A stretch of DNA of 64,000 nucleotides, from NCBI GenBank assembly GCA_964439395.1, contig CAYTNV010000001.1, forward strand, positions 186,001 through 250,000, written 5' to 3'. Below the pieces are notes generated by a model. That model was not told the origin of the DNA. It did not search any database and was given only the letters and a program-made list of their open reading frames with translations. Origin of the DNA: JAUUSJ01 sp964439395. Its GTDB lineage: Bacteria; Bacillota; Clostridia; Lachnospirales; Lachnospiraceae. Positions 1-8,409 of this stretch are shown here, one piece after another (positions within the stretch are counted from its first letter, which is position 1; each line of letters opens with the position of its first letter). The translations under genes and the position numbers were made by a program.

Positions 1-1
1 A

Positions 2-1165
2 GATGGATTTATGTATATTGCAGCTTTGATTTTTATAGCTGCATTATTGATTAATTTACCAAAGATTTTTAAAGGACCAAAAGCGAAGACGTTTTTTAAC
101 TTTGCACCACCGGTTGTTTTAATTTATTTAGGAATGATGGTGCTTTGTACATTAAAGGTATGGGATTTGGAGGCGACAGCGGAAGCTTATTCTAGTCTTA
201 AAAACCCTTTATTATATGCGATGATTTTTTTAATGTTGCTTCGATGTGATCTCAGAAAAATCATGAAGTTGGGACCTAAAATGCTAATTGGATTTTTTGC
301 AGCTACATTTTCTATTGGGGGTGGTTTTGTCGTAGCCCATGCTGTTTTGAAGGGAGCACTTGGAACAAATTCATGGAAATCTCTTGGTGCATTATGTGGT
401 AGCTGGATGGGAGGCGGCGGAAATATGCTTGCTATTCAGGCAGCACTTGATGTGAGTGAGGGAGATATGGCATATGCTCTTGTCATGGACTCTATTTGTG
501 CCACTTTCTATGTTATGTTTTTGCTCTGGGCAATTGGCTTTTCCAAAGTATTTAATAAGTGGACAAAAGCAGACACGAAAACTATTGATGAGGTAGGGAT
601 GTCATTAGAAGAAGAGACAAAAATGAATACAAAGCCTTTAGTATACCAAAATATTATCTTATTAATGGGATTAGGTCTTTTAGTTTCTGCTTTATCTAAA
701 GAAATAGGAATATTACTAAATAATATAATGCCATTTTTTGATGCAGCTACATGGACTGTTCTTATTGTAACAGTAGTTGGTATACTACTTGCTATGACAC
801 CAGTGGGAAAAATTAAGGGAACAGAAGAGTTATCAAATGTTCTTTTATATGTGATTATTGCTCTGATTGCTTCTAGAGCTGACCTTGGAGCGATGGCGAA
901 TGCACATATATGGCTTTTGGCAGGTGTTATCATTTTAATAATTCATGTTTTTATTATGATTGTTTTTGCAAAAATATTTCATCTGGATATTTTTACTTGC
1001 TGTGTGGCATCTCTTGCAAATATCGGCGGAACAGCAACTGCTCCGATTTTAGCAGGTACGTATAGCAGCGCGTTAGTTCCAGTTGGTGTTATTATGGCAT
1101 TGCTTGGTTATATCATTGGAACTGGCGGAGGATTGATTGTAGCTCATTTGATGAGTATTTTCTAA
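2..1165 (+). CDS. DUF819 family integral membrane protein (5' end outside window)
   Basis: Polytopic membrane protein of the DUF819 (YjcL-like) family, a putative transporter with unknown substrate. About 10 hydrophobic segments are visible. The family signatures MIFLMLLRCDLRKI and the Gly-rich stretch GSWMGGGGNMLAIQ are present, with a second Gly-rich repeat (NIGGTATAPILAGTYSS) near the C-terminus, as expected for an internally duplicated transporter fold. The first ATG is at 11, but the three codons before it (Asp-Gly-Phe) are open in frame, and family members usually have some residues before this point. The true start is therefore probably just upstream of the window. It ends with TAA at 1163-1165. 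No partner gene is visible; the next gene is convergent. Confidence 0.8.
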   Translation, partial: DGFMYIAALIFIAALLINLPKIFKGPKAKTFFNFAPPVVLIYLGMMVLCTLKVWDLEATAEAYSSLKNPLLYAMIFLMLLRCDLRKIMKLGPKMLIGFFAATFSIGGGFVVAHAVLKGALGTNSWKSLGALCGSWMGGGGNMLAIQAALDVSEGDMAYALVMDSICATFYVMFLLWAIGFSKVFNKWTKADTKTIDEVGMSLEEETKMNTKPLVYQNIILLMGLGLLVSALSKEIGILLNNIMPFFDAATWTVLIVTVVGILLAMTPVGKIKGTEELSNVLLYVIIALIASRADLGAMANAHIWLLAGVIILIIHVFIMIVFAKIFHLDIFTCCVASLANIGGTATAPILAGTYSSALVPVGVIMALLGYIIGTGGGLIVAHLMSIF

Positions 1166-1300
1166 TAGTAGTGCAGATGGAGATATTATTTGTATAGATT
1201 TTATATAGAAGAGTATCTATTCCTATGAGCAACGAGATAGATACAAATATTCGAATTGATATTTGGATATTATTGCGAGGATATTCATTTTATAAAAAAG

Positions 1301-1351
1301 AAGAAAGAAGAGATTGCAAAGAGAAAAATATTTTGCAATCTCTTCTTTCTT
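1301..1351. terminator. Bidirectional intrinsic terminator
   Basis: Perfect 20-bp inverted repeat: left arm 1301-1320, right arm 1332-1351, 11-nt loop. The left arm is purine-rich and the right arm ends in a T-rich run, so it can serve both the DUF819 gene (plus) and the lipoprotein gene (minus), which converge here. Confidence 0.75.
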
Positions 1352-1448
1352 AATATTGTCCGAACGTTTTCTTCCAGTGCAGCTTATTATATAATCTGTT
1401 TTTGTTGATACAGAGAGAACGATGGCTTATAACGTAACGACATACTAA

Positions 1449-2753
1449 CTATTGAGCTTTTACTTGGTAAGAAGCGGATTTATATGTAATTATTGAGCCA
1501 TTTGTATTATCATTGCTATACTGTATAATTTCAATTTTATGAGTTCCAGCAGTTAAATAATTTCCTTGTAGCTGTAAAGCTTGCTCGGAATCGAGATAAA
1601 GAGGGGATGTAGCTAACATTCCATCAATATAAATATAACATATATGAGTTGTATCAAAATTTTCTGTTTTTAAAATAATATCCGCTGTGGAATTTTGATT
1701 TCCAGTGATAGTAGGTGATCCACCATCCTGATTAGATAAAGATATGGATCCAGAACCTGTGTCACTATAATTTCCAGATGGAAGGTCACGGTTTTGAGCA
1801 GTAGTTGTGGCGGCAGTCGAAGCTGTTGTGGCAGCAGTTGTAGCGGCAGTTGTTATCTTGGACTGGTCTGCTGTATTAAGATTTGGAGTCGATGCAGCAG
1901 TAGTCGCCTGAGTTGTCACAGTAGTCGCCTGAGTTGTCACAGTAGTCGCTTGAGTTGTCGCAGTAGTTGCTTGGGTTGATGCGGCAGTTGTAGCAGTTGT
2001 AGTGGTTTCTTGTGTTTCGTCTGTTTTCTTTGTACTTTTTGCACTAACATTTGTTGAATCTTCCGCAGTGGAAGTCGTAGCAGAAGTGGAAGCTGTTGTC
2101 GTGACAGGTTCTTGTTCTTCTGTGGAAAGTTCTTCTACTCCTTCTAGAATTTCTATGTATTCGTCAAATGTTAAACTATCTGTATGAATTAAATTTTCTG
2201 TATCTTTGTCTAAAATATTAACAGTTGTCTTAATATCATCGCTCGATACGGATGAAAGAGCTTGATATAATGTTCCAAAGAAATAAAGAGGTTTTGTCGA
2301 GATAATATCTGAGCTTGTATATTCCTCAGAATCTATTTTGACATTAAACTCTGTTAGATTAACATCATGTGAAATTTCTCGAAAAGAACAGGTATCTTTA
2401 TTATCTTTTATGAATTCATTATTATAATCGTCAATAGCAATCTTTATATTTGTCAAAAAATTCTTGTAAGTATTGTTTGACATGTTCAGAGAGACAGAAC
2501 CGTCATTATTCGTCGTTACGTTTTTGATTCCTTGTTCTTTGGCTACTTTTGCAATCTCGAAGCTGTCTTGTCCAGAATCTTCAGTATCTACGCTTGAGGT
2601 AAAAGGTTTTGGAATAGTAACTTTCGTGTTAAAAAGCCCCTTTTTTACAGAAATTGTATAAGGTCCTTCATTTGAAGAGTGAAAAGAACCGCAAGATGTA
2701 AAGGATAGGGCTAATGAAAAAATTAAAAATAAAGTAAAAAGTTTTTTCTTCAT
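1449..2753 (-). CDS. Secreted lipoprotein with a Thr-rich linker, function unknown
   Basis: I do not recognise a named family. The ATG whose codon lies at 2751-2753 is chosen over one 18 codons upstream because AGGAGG (plus-strand complement at 2761-2767) is spaced correctly for it. The protein (434 aa) starts with MKKKLFTLF, a hydrophobic core and a lipobox-like FTSC, so it is probably a lipid-anchored surface protein. An N-terminal domain of about 190 residues is followed by a low-complexity Thr/Ala/Gln/Ser linker of about 120 residues that looks like a surface stalk. The C-terminal domain of about 100 residues is beta-rich (SGSISLSNQDG, YIYIDGMLATSPLYL) and resembles a carbohydrate-binding or sandwich fold. 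That last point is inference. Confidence 0.7.
   Translation of the reverse strand: MKKKLFTLFLIFSLALSFTSCGSFHSSNEGPYTISVKKGLFNTKVTIPKPFTSSVDTEDSGQDSFEIAKVAKEQGIKNVTTNNDGSVSLNMSNNTYKNFLTNIKIAIDDYNNEFIKDNKDTCSFREISHDVNLTEFNVKIDSEEYTSSDIISTKPLYFFGTLYQALSSVSSDDIKTTVNILDKDTENLIHTDSLTFDEYIEILEGVEELSTEEQEPVTTTASTSATTSTAEDSTNVSAKSTKKTDETQETTTTATTAASTQATTATTQATTVTTQATTVTTQATTAASTPNLNTADQSKITTAATTAATTASTAATTTAQNRDLPSGNYSDTGSGSISLSNQDGGSPTITGNQNSTADIILKTENFDTTHICYIYIDGMLATSPLYLDSEQALQLQGNYLTAGTHKIEIIQYSNDNTNGSIITYKSASYQVKAQ
1903..1986 (-). repeat. Four tandem 21-nt coding repeats in the lipoprotein linker
   Basis: Units at 1903-1923, 1924-1944, 1945-1965 and 1966-1986. The first two are identical and the last two diverge by a few bases. 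Each encodes a 7-residue Thr/Gln/Ala/Val unit. Because the unit is a multiple of three, slippage would change the linker length without breaking the frame. Confidence 0.85.
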
Positions 2754-3009
2754 AAATATGCCTCCTAATGTCCCTATTGAGGACATAAAAATTGGGGGAT
2801 TTCTCATAAAACCCCGTATGTATTCTTGGTTTTTATTTGTTGTTTGAAATCTAGTATATAATTATACATTAACTAACTTAAAAAGTAAATAAAAGTTTAT
2901 AAAAAGAAATAAAAAAACAGTATGTAAAATATTGGAAAACTGAACTGAAAGAAAAATTGATAGCAGGAAGAGAGGTAAGGTAACATAAAATTTATAAATT
3001 GAAAGTGTA

Positions 3010-3042
3010 AAACCCACTACCTTTAGGCTATGGGTAGTTCAC
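3010..3042 (+). mobile_element. Solo IS200/IS605-type right end (omega-RNA-like 3' hairpin)
   Basis: The block ACCCACTACC, then TTTAGGCTATGGG, then TAGTTCAC forms an imperfect hairpin followed by the TAGTTCAC tail typical of IS200/IS605 (tnpB-bearing) right ends. A very similar block with the same tail lies at 56805-56837 directly behind a recognisable tnpB fragment, which supports the assignment. No tnpA or tnpB is visible here. The rest of the 2754-3131 gap is AT-rich, and I see no gene in it. Confidence 0.5.
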
Positions 3043-3131
3043 TCGATTAGCTTATGGCGCAATTTGTTTTTGCTAATGCAGAGCGAATAATAAATATAGA
3101 TACAAGGTTATGGTATAAGGAGAGAGAATAA

Positions 3132-3390
3132 ATGGAGAAAAAGTATATATGGATTGACGTAGGTGGTAGTTCCATTAAATATGCTATTATAGATAGAGAA
3201 CTTCATTTTTATGAAGAAAGAAATATTGTCATACCATATGAGGGAGTAGAAAAATATTTGGACGTGTTGGAGGGAATCTATCAAAAATATTGCGGGATTT
3301 AAAGTGTTTGAGTGGGAAAATGATGGAGACGAAAAGATGCTGGAGGCTCTTGATTCCTTTTTTAAGTTAAATTTCAAAGTATTTTTGTAG
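3132..3390 (+). pseudogene. Remnant of a ROK-family sugar kinase
   Basis: The ATG at 3132 is preceded by a purine-rich GGAGAGAG ribosome site. It opens 56 codons that begin like a ROK kinase: the phosphate-binding motif DVGGSSIKYAIID is followed by a YLDVLEGIYQKY helix. The frame stops at 3300-3302. A different frame continues without a stop to TAG at 3388-3390 and encodes an acidic tail (FKVFEWENDGDEKMLEALD). ROK kinases are about 300 residues, so most of the protein is missing. This is either a deletion plus frameshift or a junction with an unrelated fragment. It sits just upstream of the ribose operon. Confidence 0.55.
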
Positions 3391-3497
3391 CTGTAAATTT
3401 TTACAATGTTTCATTTTGTTTCAAATAAATTTTTTGTATGTAATATACAAAAAAATGCTTATAAAATGAGCAAAATCAACAAAAAACACAATCTAAC

Positions 3498-3526
3498 TTG
3501 ACAAATTTTTAATGTGAGTCTATAAT
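3498..3526 (+). promoter_or_regulatory. Sigma-A promoter of the ribose operon
   Basis: TTGACA at 3498-3503 and TATAAT at 3521-3526 with a 17-bp spacer: a perfect consensus housekeeping promoter. Transcription should start near 3533, 45 nt before rbsR, directly in front of the operator-like sequence at 3539. Confidence 0.85.
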
Positions 3527-3538
3527 AAATACATAGCA

Positions 3539-3552
3539 TGAAACGGGATTCA
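3539..3552. promoter_or_regulatory. LacI-type operator O1, ribose promoter
   Basis: TGAAACGGGATTCA is an imperfect version of the dyad TGAAACCGGTTTCA found perfectly at 5730-5749. It lies just downstream of the predicted transcription start, the usual place for repression. RbsR is the likely binder (inference). Confidence 0.6.
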
Positions 3553-3577
3553 AAAAAAATGAAATGGAGAAAACAAG

Positions 3578-4564
3578 ATGACAAGCATAAGAGAAGTGGC
3601 AAAGATAGCGGGGGTTTCTCCTTCTACGGTATCAAGGGTAATAAATGGAACGGCCAATGTTTGTGATGAAAAAAAGCAAAAGGTTTTAAGGGCTATTCAT
3701 GAAACGGGTTTCAAACCGAATGAACTTGCCCGTGCATTATATAAAAAGTCGTCAAAGATTATAGGGGTAATTGTTCCAAATATTGAAAATCCGTTTTTTA
3801 ATGAACTTGCCAAGGCTATTGAAGAAGAGGCATATCGAAATGGATTTAGAATTCTTTTATGTAATTCAAATGATAATACAGAAAAAGAACTCTTGAATAT
3901 CCAAATGCTAAATCAAATGAAAGCAGATGGAATTATCATTGTAACAAATAGTGATACAACTGGACGAGAGATTGTAGAATGTGAACTTCCTGTAGTTGTA
4001 GTAGATAGAAAACTTTCCGTACATGGAGAAATTGCGTACATTGAGTCGAATCATTATGAAGGTGGAAAGATGGCAATGCAGCATCTACTTGACTGTGGTT
4101 GTAAAAATATTGTATGTCTAAAAGGACCAGTTGAGTACAGTAGTGGATGCCAAAGATATTTAGGATATCAAGATATATGTGCAAAGTATGGAATCAAGGA
4201 GCAGTATGTGGATTGTATCTATGATTACGAGGCGGGACTTGAGGCTACCAGAGAATTATTGAAGAAGTATCCAAGGGTAGATGGGATTATAGCATGTAAT
4301 GATATGGTTGCCATTTCAGCTTATAAAATTCTTCAAAAGGAAGGGTATAAGATACCAAATGATGTACAGATAATTGGATTTGATGACATTAAATTTAGCC
4401 GACTGTTTACACCAGAATTTACAACGATTATTCAGCCAATTGCGGAGATGGGAACATTGGCAGCTCAAATTATTATTCAAAATGCAAATGGACTACCGTT
4501 TCAAAAAGAAAATATATTTGACGTTTCTCTAGTGGAGCGTCAGACGACAAGAAAGAAGGAGTAA
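3578..4564 (+). CDS. rbsR: Ribose operon repressor, LacI family
   Basis: DNA-binding regulator of 328 aa. Residues 1-50 form a LacI-type helix-turn-helix and hinge (REVAKIAGVSPSTVSRVING). Residues about 60-328 form the periplasmic-binding-protein-like effector domain (IIGVIVPNIENPFFNEL, IIGFDDIKFSRLFTPEFTTI). It is first in an operon with rbsK, D, A, C and B, and four bases separate it from rbsK, so the effector is almost certainly ribose or a ribose derivative. Operator-like dyads lie at its promoter, inside its own coding region and inside rbsD, suggesting autoregulation with looping. It lies behind a perfect sigma-A promoter, so strong repression would be needed to keep the operon off. Confidence 0.93.
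   Translation: MTSIREVAKIAGVSPSTVSRVINGTANVCDEKKQKVLRAIHETGFKPNELARALYKKSSKIIGVIVPNIENPFFNELAKAIEEEAYRNGFRILLCNSNDNTEKELLNIQMLNQMKADGIIIVTNSDTTGREIVECELPVVVVDRKLSVHGEIAYIESNHYEGGKMAMQHLLDCGCKNIVCLKGPVEYSSGCQRYLGYQDICAKYGIKEQYVDCIYDYEAGLEATRELLKKYPRVDGIIACNDMVAISAYKILQKEGYKIPNDVQIIGFDDIKFSRLFTPEFTTIIQPIAEMGTLAAQIIIQNANGLPFQKENIFDVSLVERQTTRKKE
3700..3713. promoter_or_regulatory. LacI-type operator O2 inside rbsR
   Basis: TGAAACGGGTTTCA, one base pair away from a perfect palindrome, lies within the rbsR coding sequence about 160 bp downstream of O1. The codons read His-Glu-Thr-Gly-Phe, part of the LacI DNA-binding region, so protein constraint may contribute to the match. Confidence 0.4.
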
Positions 4565-4568
4565 AAGT

Positions 4569-5447
4569 ATGAAGCTTGCAGTAATAGGAAGTATTAATGT
4601 AGATATGACCGTCACAGCAGAGAGAATTCCTCTAAAGGGTGAGACATTGTGCGGTGATAGCATTAGTTATATTCCGGGAGGAAAAGGTGCCAATCAGGCC
4701 GTAGCTATGGCAAAGCTTGGTGCTGAGGTTGAGATGTTTGGATGTGTCGGAGATGACAGCAATGGACAAAAGATGATTGATAATCTTAACCAGGCAGGAG
4801 TAAAGACAGACCATATCAAGGTACTGGAGGGGGTTTCAACTGGAATAGCTATGATTACCGTAGGAGAGAATGACAATACAATCGTTGTTGTCGCAGGAGC
4901 AAATGGAAAAGTTGATAAACTATATGTGGATGGCATTAAGGATGAACTTGCTGCCTATGATATGGTAGTTCTTCAGCATGAGATACCTTTAGAAACTGTG
5001 CATTATATTATTGAGTTTTGTGCACAAAAAGGAATTAAGGTTATATTAAATCCAGCACCAGCAGCAACAGTTCCTATGGATATTATCGAGAAGGTAACTT
5101 ATATTACACCAAATGAGCATGAGGCAGTTTTGATTTTTGGAGATGAATTAACAGTAGAAGAGATGCTTAAAAAATATCCAGAAAAATTAGTGATTACTCA
5201 GGGCTCTAAGGGAGTTTCTACCTGTTTAAAGTCAGGAGAGATTTTAAATGTTGCGGCTAGACCAGCAAAGGTAGTGGATACAACAGGAGCAGGAGACACA
5301 TTAAATGGTGCATTTTCTGTACAAATTGCAGGTGGTGTGGATATGAAGAGTGCGCTAACTTATGCCAATAAAGCGGCAAGTTTGTCAACGGAGAAGTTTG
5401 GAGCACAGACTGGAATGCCAACAGCAGAAGAGGTAGAGAGAGCTTGA
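4569..5447 (+). CDS. rbsK: Ribokinase
   Basis: PfkB-family kinase, 292 aa, phosphorylating D-ribose to ribose-5-phosphate with ATP in the cytoplasm. Diagnostic motifs are GGKGANQAVAMAKLG near residue 38 (substrate side) and DTTGAGDTLNGAF near residue 237, which carries the catalytic Asp and the anion hole. Length is typical. It starts 4 nt after rbsR and is followed by rbsD with a 13-nt gap, so the three are co-transcribed. RbsD supplies the furanose form this enzyme uses. Confidence 0.95.
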   Translation: MKLAVIGSINVDMTVTAERIPLKGETLCGDSISYIPGGKGANQAVAMAKLGAEVEMFGCVGDDSNGQKMIDNLNQAGVKTDHIKVLEGVSTGIAMITVGENDNTIVVVAGANGKVDKLYVDGIKDELAAYDMVVLQHEIPLETVHYIIEFCAQKGIKVILNPAPAATVPMDIIEKVTYITPNEHEAVLIFGDELTVEEMLKKYPEKLVITQGSKGVSTCLKSGEILNVAARPAKVVDTTGAGDTLNGAFSVQIAGGVDMKSALTYANKAASLSTEKFGAQTGMPTAEEVERA

Positions 5448-5460
5448 GAGGTAGAAAAGA

Positions 5461-5874
5461 TTGAAGAAACATGGAATTTTAAATAGTGATATAGCACGAG
5501 TATTATCTTATATGGGACATACGGATCAGATTTGCATTGGAGATTGTGGGTTTCCAATTCCAGATGAGACAGAACGAATTGATCTTTGTGTGAAATTTGG
5601 GCAACCAAGCTTTATGGATGTATTAAGAGAAGTCGGAAATGATATGAAGATTGAGAAAATAATTATTGCAGAGGAGATAAAGGAACAAAATTCGAAGATT
5701 TTTCATGAGATAGAAAAATTTTTTAGCTGTTTTGAAACCGGTTTCAAAATAGAAGTAGAATTTGTTTCCCATGTAGAATTAAAAGAAAAGACAAAAAAAT
5801 GTAAGGCAGTTATTCGAACAGGAGAGACGACGCCTTATGCAAATATTATTTTGCAGTCAGGCTGTATTTTTTAA
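5461..5874 (+). CDS. rbsD: D-ribose pyranase
   Basis: RbsD/FucU family mutarotase, 137 aa, converting beta-pyranose ribose to the furanose used by ribokinase. It starts at TTG 5461 behind GAGAGGT. The N-terminus MKKHGILNSDIARVLSYMGH contains the conserved catalytic His, followed by GDCGFPIP. The C-terminal RTGETTPYANIILQSG is the family's subunit-contact and active-site strand. A perfect 20-bp palindrome (5730-5749) lies within the gene and encodes Cys-Phe-Glu-Thr-Gly-Phe-Lys. It is downstream of rbsK and followed by rbsA after 14 nt. Confidence 0.95.
   Translation: MKKHGILNSDIARVLSYMGHTDQICIGDCGFPIPDETERIDLCVKFGQPSFMDVLREVGNDMKIEKIIIAEEIKEQNSKIFHEIEKFFSCFETGFKIEVEFVSHVELKEKTKKCKAVIRTGETTPYANIILQSGCIF
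5730..5749. promoter_or_regulatory. Perfect LacI-type palindrome inside rbsD (O3)
   Basis: TTTTGAAACCGGTTTCAAAA is a perfect 20-bp palindrome with the canonical LacI-family centre (CCGG flanked by GAAA/TTTC). It is the best operator in the operon, yet lies about 2.2 kb downstream of the promoter. It could be an auxiliary site for looping, a roadblock that separates kinase from transporter expression, or a control site for an internal promoter. Confidence 0.6.
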
Positions 5875-5888
5875 AAGGAGGAGAAGAG

Positions 5889-7373
5889 ATGCAGATTGAA
5901 ATGCGCGGAATCGATAAGTCATTCGGAAGTAACGCGGTTTTGAAAAGTGCAGGTTTCTTATTGGATCATGGGGAGATTCATGCTTTGATGGGAGAAAACG
6001 GTGCGGGGAAATCTACTTTGATGAAGATTCTTACTGGTGTGTATACAAGAGATGCAGGAATTGTTATTGTTGATGGCAAGGAAGTATGTTATAAGAATCC
6101 TCAGGAGGCAGAAAGAGCAGGAATTGTATTTATCCATCAGGAATTAAATGTAATGTTTGACCTGACGGTAGAAGAAAATATGTTTATGGGGAAAGAAATA
6201 AAAAAAGGGTTCGGAATTTGTGATAAAAAAGCAATGAGAGCACAAGTAAAGAAAGTACTCGATATGTTAGGGGTAGATATCAATCCTGGAAGAGTTATGA
6301 GCGAGCTTTCTGTCGGTCAACAGCAGATGATTGAGATTGCGAAGGCATTGATGGTTGATGCGAAGGTTATTATTATGGATGAGCCTACGGCGGCATTGAC
6401 ACAGAGTGAGACAGAAGTATTATTTCAGGTAGTAAAATCATTAAGAAAGCAAGGAGTATCGATTGTTTATATTTCTCATCGTATGGAAGAAATTTTTGAG
6501 CTCTGTGATAGAATTACTATTTTGCGTGATGGTACTTATATCGATACAAAGAGAATTTCAGATACGGATATGAATGATGTTGTTAAAATGATGATTGGGC
6601 GTGAGATTGGAGAGCGTTATCCAGCGAGAAAGTGTAAAGTTGGGGATGTTGTGTTTGAGGTTAAGAGATTGACTTGTCCGGGCGTATTTGAGGATGTCAA
6701 TTTTGAAGTACATGCGGGCGAGGTTCTTGGTGTATCTGGTTTAATGGGAGCGGGAAGAACGGAAATTATGCAGGCGATTTTTGGAAATATGCCTCATGTG
6801 ACAGGAACGATTATGCTAGATGCAAAACAAATACAAAATAAGACACCTCAGATGGCAATGCAAAATGGAATAGGATTTATTACAGAGGATCGAAAAGTAG
6901 AGGGGCTTATGCTTGAGGAGAGCATTATGAAAAATATTTCTCTTGCCAATCTTGGAAGAATATCTCAAAATGGTGTACTTCAAAACAAAGCGGAGGGGGA
7001 CTTAGTTAAGAGAGGAATCGAGGAATTACATATTAAATGTTTTGGTCCACAGCATGAATGTAATAATCTGAGCGGCGGCAATCAGCAAAAAGTTGTATTT
7101 GCAAAATGGATTTATACAAATCCAAAGGTTCTTATACTTGATGAACCAACGAGAGGTGTAGATATTGGTGCCAAGAAAGAGATTTACAGTATAATCAATG
7201 ATTTGGCAGAAAAAGGAGTTGCTATCATCATGGTTTCTTCTGAGCTTCCAGAGGTGCTTGGTATGTCAGATCGCATTATGGTAGTAAGAGAAGGAAGCGT
7301 TAGAGGTATTTTAAATAGGGAAGAAGCAAATCAGGAGAATATCATGATTCTGGCGACGGGAGGAAGTCTATAA
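5889..7373 (+). CDS. rbsA: Ribose ABC transporter, ATP-binding protein
   Basis: Sugar ABC ATPase with two fused nucleotide-binding domains, 494 aa, the usual RbsA length. Domain 1 has Walker A GENGAGKSTLMK (about residue 36), signature LSVGQQQMIEIAKAL and Walker B VIIMDEPTAAL. Domain 2 has the degenerate Walker A GLMGAGRTEIMQ typical of this family, signature LSGGNQQKVVFAKW and Walker B VLILDEPTRGVD. It powers import through RbsC. The stop codon overlaps the rbsC start by one base (7373), giving translational coupling. Confidence 0.95.
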   Translation: MQIEMRGIDKSFGSNAVLKSAGFLLDHGEIHALMGENGAGKSTLMKILTGVYTRDAGIVIVDGKEVCYKNPQEAERAGIVFIHQELNVMFDLTVEENMFMGKEIKKGFGICDKKAMRAQVKKVLDMLGVDINPGRVMSELSVGQQQMIEIAKALMVDAKVIIMDEPTAALTQSETEVLFQVVKSLRKQGVSIVYISHRMEEIFELCDRITILRDGTYIDTKRISDTDMNDVVKMMIGREIGERYPARKCKVGDVVFEVKRLTCPGVFEDVNFEVHAGEVLGVSGLMGAGRTEIMQAIFGNMPHVTGTIMLDAKQIQNKTPQMAMQNGIGFITEDRKVEGLMLEESIMKNISLANLGRISQNGVLQNKAEGDLVKRGIEELHIKCFGPQHECNNLSGGNQQKVVFAKWIYTNPKVLILDEPTRGVDIGAKKEIYSIINDLAEKGVAIIMVSSELPEVLGMSDRIMVVREGSVRGILNREEANQENIMILATGGSL

Positions 7374-8302
7374 TGAAAAATAAAAAAATAAATATACAAG
7401 ATTTTGGAGTTTTAATCGCATTATTTGCGTTAATTTTAGTAATTGGAATTATTAGTCCAGAGTTTAGAACAATCAATAATTTTTTATCCTTGTTGAGACA
7501 GTCTTCAATTAATGGCTTTATCGCATTTGGTATGACATGTGTTATCCTGACAGGAGGAATTGATTTGTCTGTTGGTTCTGTATTGGCACTTACGACAGCT
7601 TTCTGTGCTGGATTTATTTCAAGCGGTATGCCAGCTGGTCTTGCTATGATTCTTTCACTTATTATTGGTACGGGATTTGGTGTAGTTAGCGGCATTTTAG
7701 TTACAAAAGGACGTCTTCAGCCATTTATCGCAACCTTAATTACTCAGATTGTATTTCGAGGAATTACAATGATTTATATGGATGGAAAGCCAATTTCCAA
7801 TCTTGGAGACAGTTTTATTTTGAAATTTATTGGAAAGGGAAATCTTTTTGGTATTCCATTACCAGTTATCTTGTTTATTTTAGTTTTTGTGGTATTTATG
7901 TTTGTTCTTGAGAAGACAACATTTGGACGTAGAGTGTACGCAACGGGAAGTAATGCACAGGCAGCTAAGCTTGCAGGTGTAAACATCGATAAAACAAAAC
8001 TTATTACATATGCTATTTCTGGATGTATGGCAGCTTTATCTGGTTTAATTCTCTTATCAAGACTTGGTTCTGCACAGCCTACTCTTGGTAATGGATACGA
8101 GCTTGATGCAATCGCAGCGGTTGCTCTTGGCGGCACAAGTATGAATGGAGGACGTGGACGTATTTGGGGAACATTAGTTGGAGTTCTTATCATTGCTGTG
8201 CTTAATAATGGTATGAATATTCTTGGTATTTCTTCGTATTACCAGGAAGTTGTAAAAGGTATCGTAATTTTAATTGCGGTATTATCTGATAGAAAACGTT
8301 AA
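7373..8302 (+). CDS. rbsC: Ribose ABC transporter, permease
   Basis: Inner-membrane permease of the BPD_transp_2 family, 309 aa with 8 to 10 hydrophobic segments. Family signatures include GGIDLSVGSVLALT near residue 63 and the EAA-like region AVALGGTSMNGGRGRIWGT near residue 247, which contacts RbsA. It overlaps rbsA by one base (ATGA arrangement) and is followed after 107 nt by rbsB. Confidence 0.94.
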   Translation: MKNKKINIQDFGVLIALFALILVIGIISPEFRTINNFLSLLRQSSINGFIAFGMTCVILTGGIDLSVGSVLALTTAFCAGFISSGMPAGLAMILSLIIGTGFGVVSGILVTKGRLQPFIATLITQIVFRGITMIYMDGKPISNLGDSFILKFIGKGNLFGIPLPVILFILVFVVFMFVLEKTTFGRRVYATGSNAQAAKLAGVNIDKTKLITYAISGCMAALSGLILLSRLGSAQPTLGNGYELDAIAAVALGGTSMNGGRGRIWGTLVGVLIIAVLNNGMNILGISSYYQEVVKGIVILIAVLSDRKR

Positions 8303-8409
8303 AAATATTATCTTGAAATTTTTGAATATCTGATAAAAATTAGGAAAAGAGTCAGATAAAGAGAAATACCAAGAAAATAATAGAAGGAAATAATTGGGAG
8401 GAAGATATT

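Noticed and set aside
1903..1986. CRISPR-like regular repeats
   Set aside because: Repeats are contiguous, in frame and coding, with no spacers and no cas genes.
1794..2187. Ser/Cys/Val-rich plus-strand open frames opposite the lipoprotein gene
   Set aside because: They are the reverse reading of the Thr-rich repeats, have no ribosome sites and no recognisable domain.
3430..3454. AT-only hairpin (TTTTTTGTAT paired with ATACAAAAAA) as a terminator of the broken ROK gene
   Set aside because: No GC pair beyond one in the stem, so it is too weak to call.
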